Counted from the stretch's first letter, positions 35,524 to 44,355 are shown. The stretch: DNA of 64,000 nt from Hohaiivirga grylli (GCF_039655745.1 NZ_JBBYXI010000003.1:372001-436000), one strand, 5' to 3'. Made by a program: numbers and translations. The notes: generated by a model not told the origin, from the sequence alone.

Positions 35524-38229
35524 ATGTATTTTTCAAAGCATGCCGTAAAGGCACTTCTTTGCTCGACAGCTATTGCAGGTCTTCTTGTCAGTGGTGGATA
35601 TGGGCTTGTCGAAGCCCAATCAGTTTCTGGAAGCGGTGATCTTAATTCAGCTGTTCCGACCTCACCTGTATGGAATGTTTCTGGCTCCCTGCGCATCGGT
35701 TATAGTGGTGTTGGTAATCTTGAAGTACTGAATGGTGGTAAGGTTACCAGCGGTGCAGGAACCATGGGCTACAATGCAGGCTCCAGTGGTACTGTCACGT
35801 TGAGTGGTGCCGGTTCTCAATGGACAATTACGGGTCTCAGTTATATCGGCTATTATGGAACTGGCCGTCTGGAAATACTTGATGGAGCCGTTGTAACAGC
35901 AAGTAATTTTGGTCATATCGGACAAGAGGCTGGATCCAACGGAACTGTTATTGTGAGCGGTTCTGGAAGTCGCTGGGGAATCACCAATGATATTGTGGTT
36001 GGGTATAACGGCAGTGGTGAGTTCCTTGTTTCGGATGGAGCAACCGTAACCAGTACGACAGGGGTTGTCGCAAGTCAGACTGGAAGCACAGGTATTGCGG
36101 AGATAACAGGTCCGGGTACCACATGGACTATTAATAATTTTCTGTATGTTGCCGGGAGAGGAACTGGAACACTGAAAATAACCGATGGTGCAAAAGTCTC
36201 AGCTACGACGGGCTATGTCTCCAACGGTAATGGTGGCAATGGTACAGTCATCGTCAGTGGTGAAAACTCTGCACTCAGCATAAGTAACTATCTCAATATT
36301 GGCTATATTGCCGGTGGTGCATCGTTTGGGGCGGCCACAGGGGAGCTTACCATCAATAATGGTGGTCTGGTGACTGTTGGTGGCAAGGTCTTCTTAGGTG
36401 AGCTTTCAAGCACGACAGGTATTCTGAATATAGGGTCTGCTTCCGGAGAGGCGGCAACTGCTCCCGGTAAACTTCAGGCTGCTGCCGTTGAAATGGGAAG
36501 TGGTCAGGCGATTCTTAATTTCAACCATACCGATGTTAGTAGCACTTATGACTTCTCGACGGATATTTCCGGTGTCGGCACTGTTAAGAATGAAGCTGGT
36601 GTGACGACACTGTCGGGTACAAATACCTATACTGGCACAACAAGCGTCAGCAGCGGTACAACGCTGAAGGCAGGTTCAACCAGTGCTTTTGGCCTGTCTG
36701 ATGCTATTGTTGCTGCTGGAGCAACGCTCGATTTCAATAGTTTTGATAATACGATTGGTATGCTGGATAACAGTGGTACCGTTATTCTGGCGAATGGTGC
36801 TCCCGGGCATACGCTGACTGTGACAGGTGGTCTGACCTCAAATGGTGGCCGGGTTGTCATGAATACGGCTCTGGGAAATGATAGTTCAGCGACGGATCGC
36901 CTGATTCTTGATGGTGGTACAACGACAGGTACAACCAACCTGATGATCGTCAACAGTGGCGGGACAGGTGCTGTAACAACAACGGGTATCCGTGTCGTTG
37001 AGACTATCAATGGCGCAACAACAGCGGCTGATGCCTTTACGCTTGATCCGTCATCACCGGGATATCGTTCAACCACACAGAGTCTGGCAGTTGGTGCTTA
37101 TGATTATCGCCTGATCCGCTCCGGTAGTGGTGGTGTTGCAGATGACTGGTATCTGTCCACTGAGGCAACGGGTGGAGTTCTGCCGCCGACTGGTGGAGGC
37201 TCTGGAGGGGGCGGATCTGAAGGTGGTGGATCATCATCAGAAGGACCGGGCGTAACAATACCGGGACCTCAAGTTTCGATTGTCCGTCCTGAGGCTGGCG
37301 CCTATCTGGCTAACCAGAATGCTGCCCGTTCGATGTTCATGATGTCATATCATGATCGTGAAGGTTTTGGCCGCAGTCTGAATGGTAAGCAGAATGGCGG
37401 TTATGGCTGGGCTCGTGTTATTGGTGGCCGTAGTGATTACTCGGCTGCAGGTAAGACACTGAATATCCAGTCCGATACGATTGTTGTTCAGGCTGGTATC
37501 AGTCTGCTGAACTATGAAGGCAGTAATGGTACATTCCATGGCGGTCTGATGGTCGGTTATGGCAATACCTCAAGCGATATAAAATCAAACCGCCGTGCGC
37601 TTTACAAGGCCAAGGGCGAAGTTGATGGTTACAGTGTTGGTGTTTATGGCACCTGGCACCAGAACGAACAGAATGGCACGGGCCTTTATGTCGATGGCTG
37701 GGCGCAATATGGCTGGTATGACAATAGTGTTCATGGTTATGGCCTGAACAAAGAAAAGTATGACAGCCGTACATTTACCGTATCGCTTGAAGCTGGTTAT
37801 GGTTTTGAACTTATGCGCTCTGAAAGCTGGCAGGTTCTCTTCCAGCCACAGGTGCAGGTTGCCTATGTTAATTACTCAGCAGACAGCCATTTCGAGACAG
37901 GTGGGGCAACGCTGGTCAAGTCTAAGAAAGATGATGGCTTTGTGACACGTGTCGGTGGCCGTTTCTCCGGTGTTTATACCTATGATGGCAACAAGAAGCT
38001 CCGTCCTTACATGGAAGCCAACTGGTGGTATCGTGAGCAAAGTGGTGCTTTGCTGATGAACAGCGACTTTGTCCGTTCTGATCTTCCTCGCAACAGTGCT
38101 GAGATCAAACTGGGTATTCAGGGTGAGTTTGCCAATGGCTGGGAAGCCTGGGGTGAGGTTTCAACCAAGTTTGGTGGCAACGGCTACAGTGATGTAGGTG
38201 GCCTGCTTGGGGTGAAATACACTTGGTAA
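35524..38229 (+). CDS. Autotransporter (type Va) with T5SS/PEP-CTERM-associated repeats
   Basis: 901 residues. Signal peptide to about residue 33 (ALLCSTAIAGLLVSGGYGLVEA). The passenger has five tandem units of about 49 residues, each built as WTI..YIGYYGTGRLEILDGA then GSNGTVIVSGSGS, the T5SS/PEP-CTERM-associated repeat pattern that forms a beta-helix. A PATR-like segment (GTNTYTGTTSVSSGTTLKAG) follows. A Gly/Ser-rich linker near residue 560 leads to a 12-stranded beta-barrel (about 630-901) ending in the aromatic residue W. It should be displayed on the outer surface as an adhesin. GGGGAT precedes the ATG. Confidence 0.92.
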   Translation: MYFSKHAVKALLCSTAIAGLLVSGGYGLVEAQSVSGSGDLNSAVPTSPVWNVSGSLRIGYSGVGNLEVLNGGKVTSGAGTMGYNAGSSGTVTLSGAGSQWTITGLSYIGYYGTGRLEILDGAVVTASNFGHIGQEAGSNGTVIVSGSGSRWGITNDIVVGYNGSGEFLVSDGATVTSTTGVVASQTGSTGIAEITGPGTTWTINNFLYVAGRGTGTLKITDGAKVSATTGYVSNGNGGNGTVIVSGENSALSISNYLNIGYIAGGASFGAATGELTINNGGLVTVGGKVFLGELSSTTGILNIGSASGEAATAPGKLQAAAVEMGSGQAILNFNHTDVSSTYDFSTDISGVGTVKNEAGVTTLSGTNTYTGTTSVSSGTTLKAGSTSAFGLSDAIVAAGATLDFNSFDNTIGMLDNSGTVILANGAPGHTLTVTGGLTSNGGRVVMNTALGNDSSATDRLILDGGTTTGTTNLMIVNSGGTGAVTTTGIRVVETINGATTAADAFTLDPSSPGYRSTTQSLAVGAYDYRLIRSGSGGVADDWYLSTEATGGVLPPTGGGSGGGGSEGGGSSSEGPGVTIPGPQVSIVRPEAGAYLANQNAARSMFMMSYHDREGFGRSLNGKQNGGYGWARVIGGRSDYSAAGKTLNIQSDTIVVQAGISLLNYEGSNGTFHGGLMVGYGNTSSDIKSNRRALYKAKGEVDGYSVGVYGTWHQNEQNGTGLYVDGWAQYGWYDNSVHGYGLNKEKYDSRTFTVSLEAGYGFELMRSESWQVLFQPQVQVAYVNYSADSHFETGGATLVKSKKDDGFVTRVGGRFSGVYTYDGNKKLRPYMEANWWYREQSGALLMNSDFVRSDLPRNSAEIKLGIQGEFANGWEAWGEVSTKFGGNGYSDVGGLLGVKYTW

Positions 38230-38256
38230 GTTTGTAATTTCCTGTGTCGCATCAAT

Positions 38257-38289
38257 AAGCCGGCCTGAAAGGGCCGGCTTTTTTTTTAC
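38257..38289 (+). terminator. Intrinsic terminator of the autotransporter gene
   Basis: A perfect 9-bp stem AAGCCGGCC / GGCCGGCTT, 6-base loop, then a long T-run. It overlaps the end of the converging glycosyltransferase gene. Confidence 0.92.
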
Positions 38290-39062
38290 TTATTTGGATC
38301 AAACGTATCAAACTCATTCGGAACGTTTTGTAGTTCAAAAGTACCCTTATTCGGGAATATAAATGGTGTTCCCTCAGTCCAATTTTGAATACTGTCTCCA
38401 ACCTTATCTAAAAAGGCCTGATCAGTTGTTGATGAGTTTCTGAGTTTATTGCTGATATCCTGTCGAACAAAATTCATATGGTACATTGCGACATCCGTTT
38501 CATCAAAGTGATGATGACGTAATGGCCAAACATGGATTTTTCTTGTGGGATCAATCATTTCAACAGGATAGGGTAAATCTGCTATCTTTGTCAGCCATCC
38601 AACTTTTGAAATGAACGCGCAGTTAGTTGTATCTTTTGAACGCCAGATTGGGCGCTTCAGATGGAAGAAACTGCCAACACTTGATGATGTTATTTTATTT
38701 TTTAAAATAACATCCTTGGCATTTGAAAGTTCTTTTTCCCGATAGAATTCGTCTGCATCCATTGTAAAGAAATGGGAACTTCTGGCTCTTCGAGCAAGTT
38801 TAAGTCCGATTTTTCGCTTTTGTATTTCATTCTCTGGCCTGCGAAGCTGTAAGTTTGGCTCGTATTCGTAAATTACATCAACAAGCTTTTGTTTTCTTAT
38901 GCGCTCCAGGGCATCAAGGGCAGAAGAAGAAACTGTTTCACCGGAGTTAGATACTTTCTGAAACACAATACTAATATGGTCAACGACATTTCGGATTGAG
39001 AGGATGCTTTTCTCTAAGTGCTCCTCTCCATTGAAGAAATTGTAACTGACAGATAATTTCAT
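38286..39062 (-). CDS. Glycosyltransferase, family 2/92-like
   Basis: 258 residues from ATG 39062, which has GGAAACGA before it; 39080 is an alternative. LSVSYNFFNGEEHLEKSILS at the N-terminus and FFTMDADEFY (a DxDE-type metal and nucleotide-sugar motif) point to a GT-A glycosyltransferase. No membrane segments. Acceptor and sugar are unknown; it may decorate surface polysaccharide or, given its neighbour, the autotransporter, but that is only positional. AT-richer than flanking genes, which may hint at transfer. Confidence 0.75.
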   Translation of the reverse strand: MKLSVSYNFFNGEEHLEKSILSIRNVVDHISIVFQKVSNSGETVSSSALDALERIRKQKLVDVIYEYEPNLQLRRPENEIQKRKIGLKLARRARSSHFFTMDADEFYREKELSNAKDVILKNKITSSSVGSFFHLKRPIWRSKDTTNCAFISKVGWLTKIADLPYPVEMIDPTRKIHVWPLRHHHFDETDVAMYHMNFVRQDISNKLRNSSTTDQAFLDKVGDSIQNWTEGTPFIFPNKGTFELQNVPNEFDTFDPNK

Positions 39063-39129
39063 TTCGTTTCCATAATGCAAATTTCAGAATTCAAAAGCAT
39101 ACTATCAAAGGTATGTTCTTATTACTACT

Positions 39130-40482
39130 TCAACCTAAATAAGGTATTGGAGCTCCAAAGGTTTCAAGAATTAGAATAACATTCAGGAAGAGAATGACAG
39201 CGGCTCCGAATATAGAAAGAAAACGGATTACAGGCCCGTTGGCAAAGGCCCCCATCGTTGCCTTTCTGTTGGTAAAATAGACCAGCGCAAGCATGGGAAC
39301 GGGGAGGGACATACTCAAAATTACCTGACTAATAATCAGGGCTTTAGTTGTGTTGACGCCCATCGCAACAACGATGAAGGCTGGAACCATGGTAATCAAG
39401 CGGCGTAACCATACCGGGATATGGAAGTTCACAAAGCCTTGCATGATCATCTGACCTGCCATGGTGCCGACAACAGAGCTTGATACGCCTGAGGCAATAA
39501 GGGAGATCAGAAAAGCAGCAGCTGCTGCTCCACCAAGAAGGGGCGTTAGAGAATGATAAGCGGTTTCAATTTCTGCTATATGTGAATGGCTTCCATGAAA
39601 GGCACCTGCTGCCATCATAACCATTGCCATATTGACCATACCGGCAACGGCAAGGGCAAGAACGACCTCTATGTTTGAATAACGAACAAGTTTTCGGCGT
39701 TGCTGGTCACTGGTAATTTCAATACGGTTCTGAGTAAGGCCTGAATGCAGGTAAATCGCATGGGGCATAACTGTGGCACCAATAATGCCTACTGCAATTG
39801 TCAGAGCTGCAGAATCTGGAATTTTGGGAGTAATCATACCCTGAAAGGCTGCTGGCCATTCAATGGGGGTTATAAAGACTTCAAGCAGATAGCAAAGGCC
39901 AATCACGGAGACGAGGCCACCAATGATTAATTCCATTGGACGAAATCCGCGGCGCTCAAATAGCAAAATACCATAGGTTACAATTGCCGTGACCAGCATG
40001 CCGTACATTAGTGGCATGTCAAACAGGAGAGCCAGACCTATAGCCCCTCCAAGAAACTCGGCTAGATCTGTGGCCATTGCTGCAATTTCACTGACAAACC
40101 ACATGACCCAGACCGCAGGTTTGGGGAAATTATCGCGACACATTTCTGCAAGATTATGGCCGGTTACAATGCCAAGTTTTGCAGAAAGTGCCTGAAATAA
40201 CATGGCAATCAGGTTTGCAACCACGACAACCCAAAGAAGTGTAAAGCCATAACCTGCACCAGCCTGTATATTGGTGGCATAGTTACCCGGGTCCATATAA
40301 GCAATTGAGGCAATAACTGCAGGGCCTGCAAATAGTAACGCTGAACGAGGTCCGCGACGGCTTCCAGAAAGTGCCTGGGTAACATGTAGACGCGTGCGGT
40401 TCGAAAGGGACAGATCGGATACAATTTCACCGGTATCTGCCAGATTGCCTGCTAGCGATGAATTTGCAGTATCATTGGGCAT
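39130..40482 (-). CDS. mntH: Nramp-type divalent metal (manganese) transporter
   Basis: 450 residues with eleven or twelve membrane segments. MDPGNYATNIQAG is the DPGN metal-binding motif in helix 1, and GATVMPHAIYLHSG in helix 6 supplies the MPH motif. It imports Mn(II) with protons through the inner membrane. Divergent from mntR, with a 22-bp palindromic operator at 40528-40549 overlapping its promoter region, so repression by Mn-loaded MntR is expected. Confidence 0.95.
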   Translation of the reverse strand: MPNDTANSSLAGNLADTGEIVSDLSLSNRTRLHVTQALSGSRRGPRSALLFAGPAVIASIAYMDPGNYATNIQAGAGYGFTLLWVVVVANLIAMLFQALSAKLGIVTGHNLAEMCRDNFPKPAVWVMWFVSEIAAMATDLAEFLGGAIGLALLFDMPLMYGMLVTAIVTYGILLFERRGFRPMELIIGGLVSVIGLCYLLEVFITPIEWPAAFQGMITPKIPDSAALTIAVGIIGATVMPHAIYLHSGLTQNRIEITSDQQRRKLVRYSNIEVVLALAVAGMVNMAMVMMAAGAFHGSHSHIAEIETAYHSLTPLLGGAAAAAFLISLIASGVSSSVVGTMAGQMIMQGFVNFHIPVWLRRLITMVPAFIVVAMGVNTTKALIISQVILSMSLPVPMLALVYFTNRKATMGAFANGPVIRFLSIFGAAVILFLNVILILETFGAPIPYLG

Positions 40483-40527
40483 AACTAAAAGCCTGAATCC
40501 AATTAGGTTCGGTTAATATCACCTTAT

Positions 40528-40556
40528 AAATGTAGCCTAGGCTACATTTTTGTCAA
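40528..40556 (-). promoter_or_regulatory. MntR operator and mntH promoter element
   Basis: A perfect 22-bp palindrome AAATGTAGCCT/AGGCTACATTT (40528-40549) resembling known MntR boxes. On the minus strand TTGACA (40551-40556) stands immediately before it, so the operator fills the spacer of the mntH promoter; a well-placed -10 is not obvious. Only one copy is present between mntH and mntR. Confidence 0.8.
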
Positions 40557-40675
40557 TATTGTTTATCATAAAGCCAAATATCAAAGAATTTGAAAAAGAG
40601 TTTATGATTTGAAGGCATGGCTTTAATTTGTTACTGAGACTGGAGTTAAAGTTTATAAATAGTAGGAGAGGCTGG

Positions 40676-41116
40676 ATGGCACGGAGTAAAAACAGTGAGG
40701 GAAAGGCTATAGAGCCTAACCAGCGTTTTGACTGTGCAAGAACGGCCCAGTCCCAGGTGCTTCTGGAAGATTATACCGAGATGATTGATGATCTGATCAG
40801 AGAGCACGGGGAGGCACGTTTAACGGATATTGCCAAACTTATGGGTGTTGCACATCCAACTGCAGCAAAAGCAGTTGCGCGTTTGAAGCGAGAAGGCTTG
40901 GCAACATCCAAGCCCTATCGTGGTGTATTTCTAACGCCTAGTGGCCTTGAAATGGCAGAGCGGATGCGGGTACGACATCGTCTTGTCCTTGATGTTCTTG
41001 TGGCTATTGGCGTTCCTGCAGATGCAGCCGAGTTGGATGCAGAAGGCATCGAACATCATGTATCAGATAAAACGCTTGCTGCTTTTGAAGCGTTCTTGAA
41101 GAAATCAGACCGCTAA
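40676..41116 (+). CDS. mntR: Manganese-responsive transcriptional regulator MntR
   Basis: 146 residues from ATG 40676, preceded by AGGAGAGG. A DtxR-family winged helix (DLIREHGEARLTDIAKLMGV, ATAKAVARLKREGL-like) is followed by a metal-binding dimerisation domain with RHRLVLDVLVAIGV and EHHVSD. The SH3-like domain of longer DtxR members is absent, as in other MntR. It represses mntH when Mn(II) is plentiful. Confidence 0.93.
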   Translation: MARSKNSEGKAIEPNQRFDCARTAQSQVLLEDYTEMIDDLIREHGEARLTDIAKLMGVAHPTAAKAVARLKREGLATSKPYRGVFLTPSGLEMAERMRVRHRLVLDVLVAIGVPADAAELDAEGIEHHVSDKTLAAFEAFLKKSDR

Positions 41117-41276
41117 TCTGGGGGAGGGGCTTATTGGTAATATCCCTGCCTGTACGATTATATCCGTGTAGTCTTAAGCGTAAAGGTTGCTGATCGCAAA
41201 GTATTCTATCTGCTATTTTTGGCCGCCGTCATGCCTGAAACTCCAATTCAGCTGTATGAGAGGTTGATGCTGTGAG

Positions 41277-41519
41277 CTATTCTATAGAAGAGCCGCATTG
41301 ACCAATAATATCCTTGCTAAAATCTCTTTCCAAAGCTTCCTCAACGAGACTGAAAAGGCGCATGTCATGTGCAGGTTTTAAGGTACCTCCAATGTTACGG
41401 AGGTAAATCTCTTCAACTGTCCAGTCATCGCCGCCCCGGATGAGTGCATAACCTTCCAGTGCACTGGCAATTGTGGGAAGAATACAGAGATCGCTAAAGA
41501 AAAATCTCTCAATTGTCAC
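41277..41519 (-). CDS. Hypothetical small prophage-edge protein
   Basis: 80 residues beginning with GTG at 41519. Acidic, soluble, no recognised family. Its last codons run through the candidate left attachment repeat (41288-41299), so its C-terminus may have been formed or changed by integration. Lies after the repressor on the same strand. The ribosome site is poor. Confidence 0.45.
   Translation of the reverse strand: MTIERFFFSDLCILPTIASALEGYALIRGGDDWTVEEIYLRNIGGTLKPAHDMRLFSLVEEALERDFSKDIIGQCGSSIE
41288..41299. repeat. Candidate attL core (12-bp direct repeat)
   Basis: AAGAGCCGCATT occurs here and again at 61605-61616, at the two edges of the prophage. A match of this length between two flanks of a few hundred bases is expected by chance only about once in a hundred comparisons. 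Confidence 0.45.
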
Positions 41520-41603
41520 TTAAATATGCCTATTATTTTATATGAAGCATATTAGCATGACTTAGTAAAAAGTCAATTCAAATATTAGGTGTTGCATAAC
41601 ATT

Positions 41604-42296
41604 TTATTTTTGAACCATTATGATTTTATGGATTGAGAGGATGTTTTCTTTCTGGAATTCAATTTCTTTAGGTGGGTTGAACTGCTCAACAATCACTTTC
41701 GACGGCGTGCTGGAAACGTAGCGCTTTATAAAGCCATATGGAGGCTCTTCCTCAGAGGTTGAGTGGACCTGAATAATAATGTCATCACCACGTCTTGGGG
41801 CGCGATTAGGGTGGACCCATACTGTTTGTCCGGGGGAAAATACAGGCTCCATTGATTCTCCAACAACGTATACTGCGTAAAGATTAGGAGCGTTTTCATA
41901 GCCGGGTGGGCAAAATACAGTATCAATCAATTGTCCATTCATTTCAAAGCGTCCATCTTCTCCGCCAACAGCGAGACCGTAAACGGGGATTCTTTTTCTA
42001 GGAATTGGGGGAATGTCGAATGGTTCACTGAATTCTGATGGGGTGGGTATGTTATTTTTCTTATGTGCATCAGGTGCCATACCATAAGTGGGAAGGGATC
42101 CATCGCCTAGCAATGTGGATACCGTTACGCCCAAAAGACGGGCCAATGGTTCCAGTTTTGATAGTTCTGGTTTGGTGTCATCGCTTTCCCAAAGGGAGAC
42201 GGATCCAGGTTTGATGCCGAAGTATTGGGCGACATCTGCCTGAGTTAGGTTTTTAGCCTTACGGGCCTGTCTAATTCTTTGTCCAAGTGTGCTCAT
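41604..42296 (-). CDS. CI/LexA-like phage repressor with S24 peptidase domain
   Basis: 230 residues. An N-terminal XRE helix-turn-helix (LGQRIRQARKAKNLTQADVA to LLGV, about residues 4-62), a linker, and a C-terminal LexA-like domain. VVGESMEPVFSPG carries the nucleophilic Ser and PYGFIKRY the general-base Lys. The possible self-cleavage region is YGLAVGGEDG, where the usual Ala-Gly is not exact. It should hold the prophage silent and self-cleave upon RecA activation. It is divergent from the early genes across operators at 42306-42349. Confidence 0.9.
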   Translation of the reverse strand: MSTLGQRIRQARKAKNLTQADVAQYFGIKPGSVSLWESDDTKPELSKLEPLARLLGVTVSTLLGDGSLPTYGMAPDAHKKNNIPTPSEFSEPFDIPPIPRKRIPVYGLAVGGEDGRFEMNGQLIDTVFCPPGYENAPNLYAVYVVGESMEPVFSPGQTVWVHPNRAPRRGDDIIIQVHSTSEEEPPYGFIKRYVSSTPSKVIVEQFNPPKEIEFQKENILSIHKIIMVQK

Positions 42297-42305
42297 GTTG
42301 GATAC

Positions 42306-42349
42306 CTTAAGAAAATTAAGTTAAGTTTGCACTTGACTTAAAATTAAGT
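42306..42349. promoter_or_regulatory. Operator palindromes between repressor and early genes
   Basis: Two related palindromes: CTTAA-GAAAA-TTAAG (42306-42320) and ACTTAA-AA-TTAAGT (42336-42349). TTGACT at 42333-42338 overlaps the second and could be the -35 of the rightward early promoter, with TAACAT 17 bases on. They are the natural sites for the CI-like repressor. Confidence 0.65.
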
Positions 42350-42368
42350 TTAACCTAACATAATAATC

Positions 42369-42662
42369 ATGGATACAGCAACTCAAAATTCTTCCGGTGC
42401 ACGCCGGTTTCAATACGTAACTGATGATATGTTACATCGCGGTATTTATGGTGGTCGGGTTTTTGATAAGAACCTGTACCGGTGTGTCGAATGTGAAAGT
42501 GGAATTTCTTACACATATTCAGTGAGAATTCGTCAGGATATTCCTACCAAACCGCGATGTTTCAAGTGCTGCCTAGTTTCTGACCGTAAAGGAGAATCTC
42601 ATGGAATGTCATATGGAAAAATCAACAAAGAACAAAACAAGAACGAATTGTCTGCTGGCTGA
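42369..42662 (+). CDS. Small zinc-ribbon-like early phage protein
   Basis: 97 residues, first gene of the rightward early transcript, starting 19 bases after the second operator. Two cysteine pairs, CVEC and CFKC, 28 residues apart suggest a zinc ribbon. In the cro position but with no helix-turn-helix visible. No family recognised. The ATG lacks a clear ribosome site and may be read from a nearly leaderless mRNA. Confidence 0.6.
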   Translation: MDTATQNSSGARRFQYVTDDMLHRGIYGGRVFDKNLYRCVECESGISYTYSVRIRQDIPTKPRCFKCCLVSDRKGESHGMSYGKINKEQNKNELSAG

Positions 42663-42684
42663 TAGGGTTTTTGGAGAGAAGCCA

Positions 42685-42861
42685 ATGAAACTTCCTTCTT
42701 TAGGTGATCTTGTGTTTGAAAGAAAAAAGGGTAAAGGAGTGGATGTTACAGCTCTCATTTGTGGAGATCCACCAAAAGGGCGTTCTGCCTATGATTTGTT
42801 AAGTAGGAAGGTGCAAGATCCATTTAAAGGTTACGTAATGGAAGAATATATTTTTATTTAG
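42685..42861 (+). CDS. Hypothetical early phage protein
   Basis: 58 residues from ATG 42685, which has GGAGAG before it and follows the previous stop by 22 bases; the open frame extends back to 42601 but would overlap. MKLPSLGDLVFERK at the start, basic N-terminal half. No membrane segment or known motif. Confidence 0.55.
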   Translation: MKLPSLGDLVFERKKGKGVDVTALICGDPPKGRSAYDLLSRKVQDPFKGYVMEEYIFI

Positions 42862-42980
42862 GATTTTTTTTCTAAGCAAAAAATTCTAAATAAACAATAT
42901 AATTTAATTATTATTATTCATTGCTGGAAAATAAACCTAATTTCAATAGATTGCATTCTTCAATCAAGAAGAGTCTTGCA

Positions 42981-43610
42981 ATGAAAAACATAAGTAAAAA
43001 AATTTTACATCGTTCTTCTAAGTCTGCGCAGAAGGCAGGTATGCATGCTGTTACAACTTTGGAAAGATTGTATGGGCTGCCTGATAAGGCAGGGTTACTA
43101 CAGAAAGCGGTTGTGTCAGAACTTGAGCGGGCAGGTTTTTCAGTTTGTACTGAAGAGCAGGTCTCAAAATTACAGCAAAGACGTACGGGTCGTCTGGATG
43201 TCTTGGCTGTATACCGTGGTGGAACTGTTGCAATTGAGCTTGATGCAAGATCTCCGCGGCAGAAATCTATTGAGAAGTTATTACAGTTTGATGCTTTCAG
43301 GATTATTGGCCTGCGAAATATTTCAATGCCACCTCCGATTGGCATTGACGCTGTCGTCGCTTTGCATGTCGGCCAAGATTATGAAGAAGAATTCAGCCGT
43401 TTTGTGGCGGCATATCCAAGACAAATGAGTGCCGATGAACAGAAAGCGGTTCTGTCTGTCTTCATGAGTAAGCTTCGTATTGGGCGTGATGCAAACCAGA
43501 TCATTCTGGGAGCAAGACGATATGCCCAGCAGTGTACGCTTAAAGATAATGAATTGGCAGCTGAAATCATTCCAGCTGTAGAATGGCTTAAAGAAGAGCT
43601 GTGGGGATAG
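42981..43610 (+). CDS. Phage protein joining a nuclease-like core to a replication-protein-like C-terminus
   Basis: 209 residues from ATG 42981, with GAAGAG at good spacing; TTG at 42921 is possible. The middle has GRLDVLAVYRGGTVAIELDA, which resembles the beta-hairpin core of PD-(D/E)XK nucleases, with ELD in place of ExK. The C-terminal 75 residues (EEFSRFVAAYPRQM, ILGARRYAQQC, AVEWLKEELWG) look like the tail common to phage replication-initiation proteins, usually FWAAYPRK, GAKRYA and ATWLNEERW. It may act in replication or recombination. Both links come from pattern memory. Confidence 0.6.
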   Translation: MKNISKKILHRSSKSAQKAGMHAVTTLERLYGLPDKAGLLQKAVVSELERAGFSVCTEEQVSKLQQRRTGRLDVLAVYRGGTVAIELDARSPRQKSIEKLLQFDAFRIIGLRNISMPPPIGIDAVVALHVGQDYEEEFSRFVAAYPRQMSADEQKAVLSVFMSKLRIGRDANQIILGARRYAQQCTLKDNELAAEIIPAVEWLKEELWG

Positions 43611-43650
43611 GCTTCTGCGTATTCCCAGCTCTGGAAGCAAGGGGATACGC

Positions 43651-44217
43651 ATGAATACAATGATCCGAAAAGTAAAAAATACTTCGGAAAAATTAGGCTA
43701 TGGCCGGGATGGTTGCTTTAATGCTGTCAATATGCTGGTCGATGACCCTTATGAGCAGGGCGTAAAACATAAGGCAAGGATCAATACCAAGCATGATGTT
43801 CTTCTACATTGGAAGGCTCGCAAACGTATTGATGATGCACAGTTCATTGCAGGGCAAAGATTGCAAAATATCTGGTATCAGACAGGTGTAGGGCAGATCA
43901 GCACAATTCGTTATGATCATGAACGTGTTGATACTTCTGCAACCGGTGGGCATTTTTCGGAACATGCAGCTGATGCTGGTCTGGAGCTTAGAAAGATTGC
44001 CGCTTTTCTTGGGCAGTTTGATTTTAAACTATTGGTCAGAATCATATGCCAGGGCCGTAAAATAGAAGATGAAGCTCAGGATATAGGCGGACGTGAACCG
44101 CAGCTATATGTTGCTCGACGAGTGCGTGATGCCTTGGATTATCTGGCGGATTACTGGGGAACGCGTGGAAGCTTGGAACGTTTTTGTACTCGACAGGAGC
44201 AAATGCCACTATCCTGA
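43651..44217 (+). CDS. DUF6456-like phage regulator candidate
   Basis: 188 residues. AAGGGG precedes the ATG at 43651. NMLVDDPYEQGVKHKARINT, DAQFIAGQRLQNIW and RVRDALDYLADYWG resemble the C-terminal part of DUF6456 proteins, which are DNA-binding-like proteins of alphaproteobacteria and their phages. Last early gene, ending about 110 bases before a strong promoter followed by two terminators. This is the position of the Q antiterminator in lambdoid phages, so a late-gene control role is plausible but unproven. Confidence 0.6.
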   Translation: MNTMIRKVKNTSEKLGYGRDGCFNAVNMLVDDPYEQGVKHKARINTKHDVLLHWKARKRIDDAQFIAGQRLQNIWYQTGVGQISTIRYDHERVDTSATGGHFSEHAADAGLELRKIAAFLGQFDFKLLVRIICQGRKIEDEAQDIGGREPQLYVARRVRDALDYLADYWGTRGSLERFCTRQEQMPLS

Positions 44218-44244
44218 AATTCTGAGTTGTTTCGAATAAAAAAA

Positions 44245-44269
44245 GGGCCCAGATTACTGGGCCTTTTCT
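44245..44269 (+). terminator. Early-transcript terminator
   Basis: GGCCCAG (44246-44252) pairs with CTGGGCC (44257-44263) around loop ATTA, followed by TTTT. An A-run upstream extends the stem with one bulge. It ends the rightward early operon. Confidence 0.7.
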
Positions 44270-44326
44270 GTAAATCATTGATATTTAATAAGAACAAAAA
44301 AAGATCAAAAAAAGAACAAATAGTGA

Positions 44327-44355
44327 TTGACATGTCAGGTGGTATGGGGTATAAA
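44327..44355 (+). promoter_or_regulatory. Strong sigma-70 promoter, probably the late promoter
   Basis: TTGACA (44327-44332) and TATAAA (44350-44355) with a 17-base spacer, a near-consensus promoter. Transcription should begin near 44361. Two terminators lie within 110 bases of that start. Confidence 0.8.
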
